From contig NZ_CP064654.1 of the NCBI RefSeq assembly GCF_015529805.1, positions 62,001 to 126,000 on the forward strand: DNA of 64,000 nucleotides, written 5' to 3'. The DNA is from Qipengyuania soli. GTDB taxonomy: Bacteria; Pseudomonadota; Alphaproteobacteria; Sphingomonadales; Sphingomonadaceae. Shown here piece by piece: positions 18,263 to 26,000 of the stretch. A program made the translations under genes and the position numbers. The notes under the pieces are model-generated. The model saw nothing but the letters and a program-made list of their open reading frames with translations. It was not told where the DNA came from and made no database searches. Positions within the stretch are counted from its first letter, which is position 1; every line of letters begins with the position of its first letter.

Positions 18263-18742
18263 ATGGCGATGGGCCTTGCCTCTGGCGGAGGACGCAGGCG
18301 GCGCGGGCGCGGCGGCGGGCGACGCCCGATGTCCGAGATCAACGTTACCCCGCTGGTCGACGTCATGCTTGTGCTGCTGATCATCTTCATGGTCACTGCA
18401 CCGCTGCTGACCGCGGGTGTCCCGATCAACCTGCCCGACAGCCGGGCCTCGGCGCTGCCGCAGGAACAGCAGCAGGTCACGATCAGCATCGACGAGAGTG
18501 GATACGTCTATATCGACGATGCGCGGGTACCCGTAGGCGGCTTGCCCGAGGCGCTGAAGAACCTTCCGCGCACCGGCGAAGGTCCCGATATCACCCTGCG
18601 CGCCGACCGCGCGCTCGACTACGGGCGCGTCATGGCGGTGATGGGAGAACTCAACCGCGCCGGGCTCAACCGCATTTCGCTCGTGACGAATGGCGGCGGA
18701 GTTCGTGCTCCGGTCAACAACGGTTCATCGCAGCAGGAATAG
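18263..18742 (+). CDS. tolR: Tol-Pal proton channel subunit TolR
   Basis: ExbD/TolR family, 159 residues, with one N-terminal membrane helix and a periplasmic domain. An Arg/Gly-rich N-terminus precedes EINVTPLVDVMLVLLIIFMV, in which the Asp of PLVDV is the proton-carrying residue. The C-terminal periplasmic part has LRADRALDYGRVMAVMGELN. It starts on the base immediately following the tolQ stop. Confidence 0.95.
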   Translation: MAMGLASGGGRRRRGRGGGRRPMSEINVTPLVDVMLVLLIIFMVTAPLLTAGVPINLPDSRASALPQEQQQVTISIDESGYVYIDDARVPVGGLPEALKNLPRTGEGPDITLRADRALDYGRVMAVMGELNRAGLNRISLVTNGGGVRAPVNNGSSQQE

Positions 18743-18746
18743 CCCG

Positions 18747-19556
18747 ATGAGCATGGGAGCGAGCATGTTGCGAAAGGAAGAGAAGACCGGCCTGCTGGTC
18801 GCGCTCGGCCTGCACCTGCTCATCCTTGTCGCGCTGTTCGTCCAGGGGCTCCTGCCCGCACCGACCTTCGAAAAGCCGGAGCGCATGACGGTGAGCCTGG
18901 CCGAGGATGTTGGTCTCGAAGCGACTGCGCCCGATCCGGTGGCGGAAAGCCGCGCCGCGACAGCGCCGACCATTTCGGATGCACCCGCACCGGCGCCCGA
19001 CCAACCCGCGCCGCGCGAGACCACGGCGCCTGCCCCGCGCGTCCAGTCGCCCGTCCCCGCTCCGACCGCGCGGCCTGACAACCGCGAGCGTCGTCGCCCC
19101 GACCCGCCGCGCACGCAGACTCCTCCGCGCAAGCAGGACAAGGGCGGCGGTTCGCGCTTGGGCGATAATTTCCTCGAAGGTTCGGGCAGCAGCACCACGA
19201 CCAGCGAGACCCGCGTCCCTGCCTCGCAGATCGGTGCGAGCGCCAAGGCTTCGCTCGTCCAGGCGATCGCCCGTCGGATCAAGCCCAAGTGGCAACCGCC
19301 GAGCGGCCCCGACGTCGATCGCATCACTACATACCTTCGCTTCCGCCTCAATCCCGACGGCAGCCTTGCCGGGCGCCCGACCGTGGTTCGCCAGACCGGC
19401 ATCAACGACACCAACCGCGCGCAGGCCGAACGCCATGCCGAACAGGCCATCAGGGCCGTCCAGCTTGCCGCACCCTTCACCGACCTTCCGCCCGAATTCT
19501 ACGAGGCCTGGAAGCTGGTCGGTCCCTTTGGCTTCGACTGGAGACTCGCCCAATGA
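18747..19556 (+). CDS. tolA: cell envelope protein TolA
   Basis: Periplasm-spanning linker of the Tol system, 269 residues. It has an N-terminal membrane helix (about residues 14-34), a long Pro/Ala-rich disordered segment to about residue 130, and a C-terminal TonB/TolA fold domain beginning around KASLVQAIARRIKPKWQPP. The domain contains YLRFRLNPDGSLAGRPTVV. In-frame ATGs at 18753 and 18765 are alternative starts. The central region is Pro-rich instead of the Lys/Ala helix of E. coli TolA. Confidence 0.9.
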   Translation: MSMGASMLRKEEKTGLLVALGLHLLILVALFVQGLLPAPTFEKPERMTVSLAEDVGLEATAPDPVAESRAATAPTISDAPAPAPDQPAPRETTAPAPRVQSPVPAPTARPDNRERRRPDPPRTQTPPRKQDKGGGSRLGDNFLEGSGSSTTTSETRVPASQIGASAKASLVQAIARRIKPKWQPPSGPDVDRITTYLRFRLNPDGSLAGRPTVVRQTGINDTNRAQAERHAEQAIRAVQLAAPFTDLPPEFYEAWKLVGPFGFDWRLAQ

Positions 19557-20935
19557 AATATCTTCTGCTCGCGACCCTCGCGCTGGTTGCCGCGCCTGTG
19601 CTGGCGCAGAACCAGGACCTCGGACAGGCGGTCCAGGAAGGCGGCGAGGTCGAGACCGTGGACGAAGGCGAAGGCCTCACGGGTTCGGTCAGCTTCGAAG
19701 GCAATCTCGACGATCTCGGTATCGCCATCCCGGGCTTTGCGACCGACGCCGACGTGCCGACCCCGGCGCATAGCAGCGGGACGGCAGCCTTGGGCAAGGA
19801 ACTCGCCCGCGTCATCACGGCCGACCTCAGGAACAACGGCCTCTTCAAGCCGACCGGCCCCGATGCGCTGCCGCAGCCGCGCTTTGCCGAGATTACCGCG
19901 CCCAACTTTCCGATCTGGTCGAACCGCGGGGCAGAAATGCTGGTCCATGGCTACGTCCGCGGGCGCAGCGACGGCAAGCTGACGGTCGGTTGCTACCTCT
20001 ACGACATGGCCTTGCAGAGCCAGCTGGTGCGCGAAGGCTGGGTGGTCCAGCCCGCCGACTGGCGTCGCGCCGCGCACAAATGCGCGGACCTCGTCTATTC
20101 GCGCCTCTCTGGCGAGAGCCCCTTCTTCGATAGTCGCATCGCCTATATCGCCGAAACCGGGCCCAAAGATAACCGGACCAAGCGGCTCGCCATCATGGAC
20201 AGCGACGGGGCGAACCATCGCTTCATCACCACCGGCCGTTCGACCGCACTGACGCCGCGCTATTCGCCCGACTACAAGAAGCTGTCCTACCTCAGCTATA
20301 TCGACGGCAATCCGCGCATCTACATCTACGATATCGGGACGGGGAAGCAGACGCTGGTAACGCAGAGCACCAACCCGACCTTCGCCCCGAGGTGGAGCCC
20401 GGACGGCAGGTGGATCCTCTATTCGATGGCGGTCAACGGCAACACCGACATCTATCGCGTGCCGGCTACCGGTGGCGAGCCGCGCCGCCTGACCGACACG
20501 CCGGGGATCGACATTGGCGGCTCCTATTCGCCCGATGGGAGCAAGATCGTCTTCGAAAGCGACCGTTCGGGCACGCAGCAATGCTACGTCATGAACGCCG
20601 ACGGTTCGAACCAGCGCCGCATCAGCTTCGGTGGCGGGCGTTGTGCCACGCCGGAATGGAGCCCGCGCGGCGACCAGATCGCCTTCACCAATGCCAGCAG
20701 CTTCAACATCTCGGTGATGACGCCGTCGGGCGGCAGCGTTCGCACGCTGACCAATGGCTGGCAGGACGAGGCGCCGACCTGGGCGCCCAACGGCCGCATC
20801 ATCCAGTTCTTCCGTACCGAGCGCAACAGCGGCAGGACCTCGCTGTGGCAGGTCGACCTGACGGGCGAGAACCTGCGCCGCCTGCCGACGCAGGTCGATG
20901 CTTCGGACCCCTCCTGGGGACCGATCCTGCCGTAA
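19553..20935 (+). CDS. tolB: Tol-Pal system protein TolB
   Basis: Periplasmic beta-propeller protein of 460 residues that binds Pal and TolA. It has a Sec signal peptide (MKYLLLATLALVAAPVLAQ, cleavage after the Ala at 18), an N-terminal alpha/beta domain (about residues 55-180) and a six-bladed propeller. The propeller has repeated motifs such as TPRYSPDYKKLSYLSY, FAPRWSPDGRWILYSM and GGSYSPDGSKIVFESDRSG. An acidic insert follows the signal peptide. ATGA overlap with tolA. Confidence 0.96.
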   Translation: MKYLLLATLALVAAPVLAQNQDLGQAVQEGGEVETVDEGEGLTGSVSFEGNLDDLGIAIPGFATDADVPTPAHSSGTAALGKELARVITADLRNNGLFKPTGPDALPQPRFAEITAPNFPIWSNRGAEMLVHGYVRGRSDGKLTVGCYLYDMALQSQLVREGWVVQPADWRRAAHKCADLVYSRLSGESPFFDSRIAYIAETGPKDNRTKRLAIMDSDGANHRFITTGRSTALTPRYSPDYKKLSYLSYIDGNPRIYIYDIGTGKQTLVTQSTNPTFAPRWSPDGRWILYSMAVNGNTDIYRVPATGGEPRRLTDTPGIDIGGSYSPDGSKIVFESDRSGTQQCYVMNADGSNQRRISFGGGRCATPEWSPRGDQIAFTNASSFNISVMTPSGGSVRTLTNGWQDEAPTWAPNGRIIQFFRTERNSGRTSLWQVDLTGENLRRLPTQVDASDPSWGPILP

Positions 20936-21007
20936 ATGCATTGAACGAGAAATAGTACACTTGGGGGCAAACCAGGTTTGCAACGCTGTTTGAAAGGGGA
21001 CAGCCCT

Positions 21008-21523
21008 ATGAATACCCGTATCGCCACCGGCCTGATGCTTGCATCGACCATCGCCCTTGCCGCCTGCCAGAAGAAGGCGCCGGCAGAGCTTCCTCCCGCG
21101 CCCGAGGCCACTTCGACTCCGGCGCCGTCATCGACCGAGCCGATGGGGCCCGGTGTCGGATCGCAGCAGCATTTCGTCGATGCCGTGGGCATGGCGAACA
21201 CGGTGGTCTATTTCGACACCGATCGCTTCAATATCGATTCCGAAGATGCGGCGAAGCTGCAGACGCAGGCCGGCTACTTCGGTCAGTACCCGCAGCTGAA
21301 CTTCACCATCGAAGGCCATGCCGACGAACGCGGCACGCGGGAGTACAACCTTGCGCTGGGCGAACGCCGCGCCAATGCGGCGAAGAACTACCTCGTCTCG
21401 GTCGGCATTCCCGCGAACCGCATTCGCGTGGTCAGCTATGGCAAGGAACGCCCCGTGGCCCTCGGTTCGAACGAATCCGCCTGGGCGCAGAACCGCCGCG
21501 CTGCGACGATCGTCATCAACTGA
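21008..21523 (+). CDS. pal: peptidoglycan-associated lipoprotein Pal
   Basis: Outer-membrane lipoprotein of 171 residues that anchors the envelope to peptidoglycan. The signal peptide ends with the lipobox LAAC (Cys about 20). After a Pro/Ala-rich linker comes the OmpA-like domain with VVYFDTDRFNIDSED and the diaminopimelate-binding GHADERGTREYNLALGERRA. An AAAGGGGA ribosome site lies 8 bases before the ATG. It is separated from tolB by 72 bp but still in the operon, which ends with the strong stem-loop just after the stop. Confidence 0.96.
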   Translation: MNTRIATGLMLASTIALAACQKKAPAELPPAPEATSTPAPSSTEPMGPGVGSQQHFVDAVGMANTVVYFDTDRFNIDSEDAAKLQTQAGYFGQYPQLNFTIEGHADERGTREYNLALGERRANAAKNYLVSVGIPANRIRVVSYGKERPVALGSNESAWAQNRRAATIVIN

Positions 21524-21530
21524 TGCGAAA

Positions 21531-21557
21531 AGGGGCTCCCGCATCGCGGGAGCCCCT
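21531..21557. terminator. strong bidirectional stem-loop after pal
   Basis: A perfect 12-bp stem (AGGGGCTCCCGC / GCGGGAGCCCCT) with a 3-base ATC loop, 7 bp after the pal stop. On the minus strand it is followed by TTTT, so it is a good intrinsic terminator for the small opposing gene. On the plus strand no T-run follows. Further short inverted repeats (21573-21587 and 21583-21598) overlap each other between this stem and the opposing stop. Confidence 0.8.
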
Positions 21558-21606
21558 CATGTCGATCGCCTCTTGGGACAGTCCCAAAGGACTTTGGGGG
21601 GGAGGG

Positions 21607-21756
21607 TCAGCGACCGACAGTAAGTTCGAACAGCGGGGCCTTGCCTGCCGTGTGCGACGCGTCTTCCTTCGGGGTCATGCCGAAGGTCGCGATCATTGCA
21701 AATGCAGCCATGCTCAGCACGGCGACGGATGCGGAAAGGGTCAGTTGCTTGCTCAT
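21607..21756 (-). CDS. small secreted or membrane protein, 49 aa
   Basis: A short gene opposing pal. It starts at ATG 21756 after an AGAGG ribosome site (about 8 bases) and ends in TGA at 21607. The product begins MSKQLTLSASVAVLSMAAFAM, which looks like a signal peptide or single membrane helix. It then has a short polar tail ending in LFELTVGR. Unknown family. Support comes from the ribosome site, the hydrophobic N-terminus and the T-flanked terminator on its own strand. Confidence 0.5.
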   Translation of the reverse strand: MSKQLTLSASVAVLSMAAFAMIATFGMTPKEDASHTAGKAPLFELTVGR

Positions 21757-21902
21757 CGTCTCAACCTCTGGTCGGCGCCTTTAGCGCGTAACCGTTAACT
21801 GGTAGTTGCAGTGCAACATTTCAATATGAAACTGGTTCCCCAAGCTTGCACGAATTTCCAGCACGCCTAGATTGACCGCCATGCCCGCCCGACAAACGAC
21901 AT

Positions 21903-22445
21903 GTGATTGCCTTGCCCAAGCCTAGCCGTTCGATGGACTGGGGCTTCCCGCGGTGGCGTGGCTACGGCTCGTCGCGCGAGGCGACGCAGGTCCGCATATG
22001 CGACCGTCACGGCTGTGACGAGCCTGGCAATTGCCCGGCGCCCAAGGCACCAAACAGCCGCGAACGCTGGTATTTCTGCCAGAAACATGCGGCCGAATAC
22101 AATTCCAAGTGGGACTATTTCGAGGGTCTCGACAAGGCCGAGCGCGAGGAACGTGCCAAGGCCGAACGGAGCGAAAACGCCGGTTATGCCGAAGCTCAGC
22201 ACTATGGTTGGGCGGGCAGCGGCGATGGTTCGCGAAGCCGCGATGAAATGCGTGCACTCGATGTGCTCGAACTCGAAGCCGACGCCGATTTCGCCGCGAT
22301 CAAAAAGGCCTGGCGCGAAAAGGCCAAGACCGTCCACCCGGACGTGAAGCCGGGCGACAAGGAAGCGGCGGCCGAATTCCAGAAACTCCAGGTCGCCTAC
22401 GAAGTCTTGAAGGCTGCCGAAGAAAGGCGTGAATGGCGCGGCTGA
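21903..22445 (+). CDS. J domain-containing protein (DnaJ-like, C-terminal J domain)
   Basis: A 180-residue (GTG start at 21903) or 170-residue (ATG 21933) cytoplasmic co-chaperone-like protein; neither start has a clear ribosome site. The N-terminal part carries possible metal ligands CDRHGC and FCQKHA around residues 33-62 and a WDYFEGLDKAE segment. That is the architecture of a known alphaproteobacterial J-protein family. The J domain occupies about residues 120-178 with the essential HPD tripeptide in KTVHPDVKPGDKEAA, so it should stimulate a DnaK-type Hsp70. Confidence 0.9.
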   Translation: MIALPKPSRSMDWGFPRWRGYGSSREATQVRICDRHGCDEPGNCPAPKAPNSRERWYFCQKHAAEYNSKWDYFEGLDKAEREERAKAERSENAGYAEAQHYGWAGSGDGSRSRDEMRALDVLELEADADFAAIKKAWREKAKTVHPDVKPGDKEAAAEFQKLQVAYEVLKAAEERREWRG

Positions 22446-22568
22446 GGGCGCCAATTTGCCACCAAGCCGGAATTCGCATACCATCCATCGGCGGCCTTGG
22501 GGGACCGGGGACTGGGCCGCTGGGCAGACGGGTCGTGGCCTGATCAACCCTCGGGGAGGAGACTCCCT

Positions 22569-23906
22569 ATGCCTGAACTTGCTGCGCCTGTTGCCAAGGC
22601 GGATCGCATCGATTCACTCGACATACTTCGCGGGATTGCCGTCTTCGGCATCCTGCTGATGAACATTTCCGCCTTCGGCCTCGTCTGGCAGGCCTATGGC
22701 AATCCTTATGCCGCTGGCGGGTCGACAGGGCTCGACCTCAAGCTGTTCGAGATCATGAACGTCGGGTTCGAAGGGACCATGCGCGGCATCTTCTCGATGC
22801 TGTTCGGCGCCGGGATCGTCCTGATGGCGGAACGGCTGGAGAAATCGGGCGGGGCCCTCAGCGCGGCAGACGTCCACTTGCGGCGGATGAGCTGGATGAT
22901 GCTGTTCGGTGTCATCCACTGGGGTCTGCTGCTGTGGACCGGCGAGATCCTATTCGCTTATTCGCTGTGTGGCTTCGTCCTTTTCGCTTTCCGCAAGATG
23001 GACCGGCGGCTTCAGCTGGGGATCGGTATCGCCGCGCTCTGCATCGCGGGCATCTACAACAACTGGCATTATGGCGAGGTGCGCGAAACCTATGCCGCCG
23101 CAGATGCGGCCGAAGCGGCGAAGGCCGACGGCGCTGGCCTCGATTTCGGCCAGCAGCAGGCGATTTCCGAGCGTGACGAACTGGTAGCGCACCAGCAGCC
23201 GAACGACCTGACCAACCAGATGTTCGAGGGCTGGCACGAAGGCAGCTACATCGACGCGGTGAAGGGCCAATGGGACTTCAGCTACGAGTTCCAGTGGGTC
23301 GGGATACCTTACTGGCTCCTGCTCGACATGATCCCGTTCATGCTGATCGGCATGGCCCTGCTCAAATACGGGGTGCTCTCCGCGCAGCTCGACGCGCGCC
23401 ATTACGCGATGATGATGGTTGCGGGTTATGCAGTGGGAATATCACTCGGCCTTTACGAGCTCGAGATTCTCAAGGCCGGGGCATATTCGACCCTCGCGGC
23501 CGAGGAAGCCAACCGAACCTACCAGATCAGCCGCTTCGCCATGGTGGTCGGCCATATCGGGCTGATCCTCAGCGTCGTTAAGTCTGGCTGGCTCCGCTGG
23601 CTGCAACGGGGTTTCGCCGCAGCGGGCCAGATGGCGCTGTCGAACTACATCGGCCAGACGCTGATCTGCACGACGCTGTTCTACGGCTTCGGCTTCGGCC
23701 TGTACGGTGAACTCAGCCGCTCGCAGCTTTATCTCCTCGTCCTCACGATTGCCGCCGTGGAGATGACGATCTCCGTCATCTGGCTGAGGAACTTCCGCTT
23801 CGGCCCGCTCGAGTGGGTATGGCGGTCGCTGACCTACTGGAAGCGCCAGCCCATGCGGCTCGGCGGCGGATCGGCACCGACCGATCCGACGCTCGCACCC
23901 GCCTGA
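22569..23906 (+). CDS. DUF418 domain-containing membrane protein (YeiB-like)
   Basis: A 445-residue polytopic inner-membrane protein of the YeiB/DUF418 family, distantly related to membrane acyltransferases. The N-terminal RIDSLDILRGIAVFGILLMN is the family hallmark, and the C-terminal DUF418 part contains AAGQMALSNYIGQTLICTTLF. The ATG at 22569 has GGGGAGGAG about 8 bases upstream. The specific reaction is unknown; acylation of a surface or envelope molecule is a common guess. Confidence 0.88.
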   Translation: MPELAAPVAKADRIDSLDILRGIAVFGILLMNISAFGLVWQAYGNPYAAGGSTGLDLKLFEIMNVGFEGTMRGIFSMLFGAGIVLMAERLEKSGGALSAADVHLRRMSWMMLFGVIHWGLLLWTGEILFAYSLCGFVLFAFRKMDRRLQLGIGIAALCIAGIYNNWHYGEVRETYAAADAAEAAKADGAGLDFGQQQAISERDELVAHQQPNDLTNQMFEGWHEGSYIDAVKGQWDFSYEFQWVGIPYWLLLDMIPFMLIGMALLKYGVLSAQLDARHYAMMMVAGYAVGISLGLYELEILKAGAYSTLAAEEANRTYQISRFAMVVGHIGLILSVVKSGWLRWLQRGFAAAGQMALSNYIGQTLICTTLFYGFGFGLYGELSRSQLYLLVLTIAAVEMTISVIWLRNFRFGPLEWVWRSLTYWKRQPMRLGGGSAPTDPTLAPA

Positions 23907-23912
23907 AGCCGG

Positions 23913-24698
23913 TCAGTTGCGCTCGATGGCCGTGATGGGATTGTCGTTCCACCACGGCACGTCGCGATAGGGGCGGATATCCGCTTCGAAGGTCCAGGCG
24001 CTGCGCGGCTGGTGGGCGATATGCCAATAGGTCTCGGCTACGGCGCCAGGGTCGACGAGGCCATCCTCGCCCATGCGGTCCTTGAACGCGTCCCAGCGGT
24101 CGCCGATCATCTTGCCCAATGTGTCGGGCGCATCGACCGCTGCGTCGATCAGGATGTGGGCGACATGGACGCCCTGGGGCGCGAATTCGGCATTGAGGCT
24201 CTGGCACAGCATGCGCCGCCCGCCCATCGCCGCCGCATGGCTCGCCTGTCCGGAATTGCCCCGCACAGCTGCGGTTGCCGAAGTCACGAGAAAGGCGCCC
24301 CGACCTCGTTCCGCCATGCGCGGCAGGAGAGCGCGGGCGAGGCGGTAGGGCGCGAATGTGGCAAGGCGCCAGCCGAGTTCGAACATGCGCGGAGTGGTCG
24401 CGGCGAGCGGGCGATTGCCGATCTGCGCACCAAGGTTGAACAATGCCGCCTCGACCGGACCGATGGCGCGTTCGACATCGTCGATAAGGTCTTCGATCGT
24501 GTCAGGCAGCGAGGCGTCGATCAGTCTCCCGCTGGCGCTGCCACCATCCGCTACTATGCCATCGACAAGGCGCTGGAGACCTTCCTCGTCCGATCGCCGT
24601 GCCAGTACTGCATGATATCCGCCAGCGGCGAAGCGCCGTGCGGCGTGTCCGCCGATCCCGGCGCCGGCACCTATTACAAGGAATACTTTTTCCGCCAT
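23913..24698 (-). CDS. SDR-fold protein lacking the canonical Tyr-x3-Lys pair
   Basis: A 261-residue short-chain dehydrogenase-like protein. The start at MAEKVFLVIGAG (24698) is set by family length; the frame is open 73 codons upstream. The nucleotide motif is GAGAGIGGHAARRF. The classical NNAG becomes FNLGA, the serine motif is VTSATAAVRG, and where YxxxK is expected the sequence reads HAAAM (SHAAAMGGRRML). Both catalytic residues are therefore replaced. Either it uses other residues or it binds without classical SDR chemistry. It is convergent with the DUF418 gene. Confidence 0.85.
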   Translation of the reverse strand: MAEKVFLVIGAGAGIGGHAARRFAAGGYHAVLARRSDEEGLQRLVDGIVADGGSASGRLIDASLPDTIEDLIDDVERAIGPVEAALFNLGAQIGNRPLAATTPRMFELGWRLATFAPYRLARALLPRMAERGRGAFLVTSATAAVRGNSGQASHAAAMGGRRMLCQSLNAEFAPQGVHVAHILIDAAVDAPDTLGKMIGDRWDAFKDRMGEDGLVDPGAVAETYWHIAHQPRSAWTFEADIRPYRDVPWWNDNPITAIERN

Positions 24699-24804
24699 GG
24701 CAATTTCTCCGCCGGGCGGTCCTGTGATCCGCCAAGGCCTAATTGAGACAATTCTAATTTTGTGCAAAGCGTCAGGAGGTCGCACAAGAAACAGGGTAGC
24801 CTCA

Positions 24805-25083
24805 ATGGACCTGCGTGGGACAGATCGAAAACCTTCCAACCTTGTTCTCGAATGTGTTGTGCTCGGCCGTACGGAGCGAGCGATCCTGTGCGATGTGTCA
24901 CCGACCGGGTGCCGCATAGAGATGTTCGACGGGGTAGTGCCCCAGCGCGGGTCGACGATAGTTTTCGAAGTCAGGGACCCGATCTACTTTGCCGGCGAGG
25001 TCGTCTGGGTCAGCGGCAATGAGGCAGGGGTTCGCTTCACGCGCCCACTCTCGCCAGAGGTGAGCAACGCGCTCGAACTCTAG
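24805..25083 (+). CDS. PilZ domain protein
   Basis: A single-domain PilZ protein of 92 residues, a likely cyclic-di-GMP receptor. Both signature elements are present: RGTDR (RxxxR) at residues 4-8 and CDVSPTG (D/NxSxxG) near residue 33, followed by beta strands including FEVRDPIYFAGEVVWVSG. ATG 24805 has a weak AGGG ribosome site 8 bases upstream; a stronger AGGAGG at 24775 has no suitably placed start. Its stop shares a CTAG with the convergent ATP-grasp gene. Confidence 0.8.
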   Translation: MDLRGTDRKPSNLVLECVVLGRTERAILCDVSPTGCRIEMFDGVVPQRGSTIVFEVRDPIYFAGEVVWVSGNEAGVRFTRPLSPEVSNALEL

Positions 25084-26000
25084 GTCCGGTTCGGCGTGGC
25101 CTCGCCAAGGCGCTTTGTGATCGCTTCGGCCATTCGCTGGCCAAGCCCCGGTCCCTGTTCGGGATAGAGGTACGGCTCGATCATCTCGGCCTCCATCACC
25201 GCCAGCTCGCCTGAGGGCAGGCGCGCCATGTCGATGCGGCAATACAGGGGCGCGACAAAGGGAAGAGCGGCGACAACCGATTGCGCGGTGGCGAGGTCTG
25301 CGGGTGTCGGCGTGTAGTCGTGTTCGCTGCCGCCATAGAGCGACTGGATACGGTATTCGCCTTCAGCTGCACGCTTGAGAACCGCATGGCTGAAATCGCC
25401 GTCGACGAAGAGGAAAGTGAATTCGCCTTCCTCCGGCACGCTGGCGAGGAAGGGCTGGACCATGCAGGGTCGTCCCATCCTCCAACCGTAATCGGGCAGG
25501 GTTTCCCGGGTGAAGCGGAACTGGCCCATGCCGCCCGCGCCGACCTGGCGCTTTACCACCACGCCATCGCAGCCGAATTGGTCCATCGCAGCGATCACGT
25601 CTGCGCGATTGAGCTCGTCTCGCCAAAGGGTCGGGATGGTAGAGACACCGCGCGCCGCCAGTTCCCGCAGGTAACCCTTGTCGAGGTTCCAGCGTACCAC
25701 TTCGGGCGGGTTGTGAACGGCAATGCCGCGCGCGGCGAGCGTATCGATCCGGGCGAGGAATTCCTGCGGATAGTCCTGGTAATCCCAGGACGACCCCAGC
25801 AGAACCATCGCCATCCCGTCGAAATCTTCGAGCGGCGAACGCCAGTCGAGTTCGACGAGGTCCAGTCCCGCCGCCTCGAACGCCGGACGCAGCGCGGCGA
25901 CCTCGAGATCGTGCTCGAAGGCATCGCCGCGCCGCTCCGCCGCCCCGCCGAGATCGGGGGGCAGCGTTTCTGCGCAGGCAAGGAAGCCGATGCGGGTCAG
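25080..26000 (-). CDS. ATP-grasp domain-containing protein, probably CTG start
   Basis: A 306-residue ATP-grasp-fold ligase-like protein (similar to cycloserine/STM4014-type ATP-grasp proteins). Visible features are VVLLGSSWDYQ near residue 65, a likely Lys/Gly ATP loop in VVVKRQVGAGGMGQFRF, and YCRIDMARLPSGELAVMEAEMIEP as the metal-binding end. The conserved N-terminus RIGFLACAETLPPDLGG is only reached by starting at CTG 26000. No ATG, GTG or TTG lies close upstream or within the first 55 codons. This CTG overlaps the preceding stop as CTGA. Substrate unknown. Confidence 0.8.
   Translation of the reverse strand: MTRIGFLACAETLPPDLGGAAERRGDAFEHDLEVAALRPAFEAAGLDLVELDWRSPLEDFDGMAMVLLGSSWDYQDYPQEFLARIDTLAARGIAVHNPPEVVRWNLDKGYLRELAARGVSTIPTLWRDELNRADVIAAMDQFGCDGVVVKRQVGAGGMGQFRFTRETLPDYGWRMGRPCMVQPFLASVPEEGEFTFLFVDGDFSHAVLKRAAEGEYRIQSLYGGSEHDYTPTPADLATAQSVVAALPFVAPLYCRIDMARLPSGELAVMEAEMIEPYLYPEQGPGLGQRMAEAITKRLGEATPNRT

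Noticed and set aside
24775..24780. Consensus AGGAGG upstream of the PilZ gene
   Set aside because: No start codon at a usable distance; the next in-frame ATG is 24 bases away, so it is probably coincidental.
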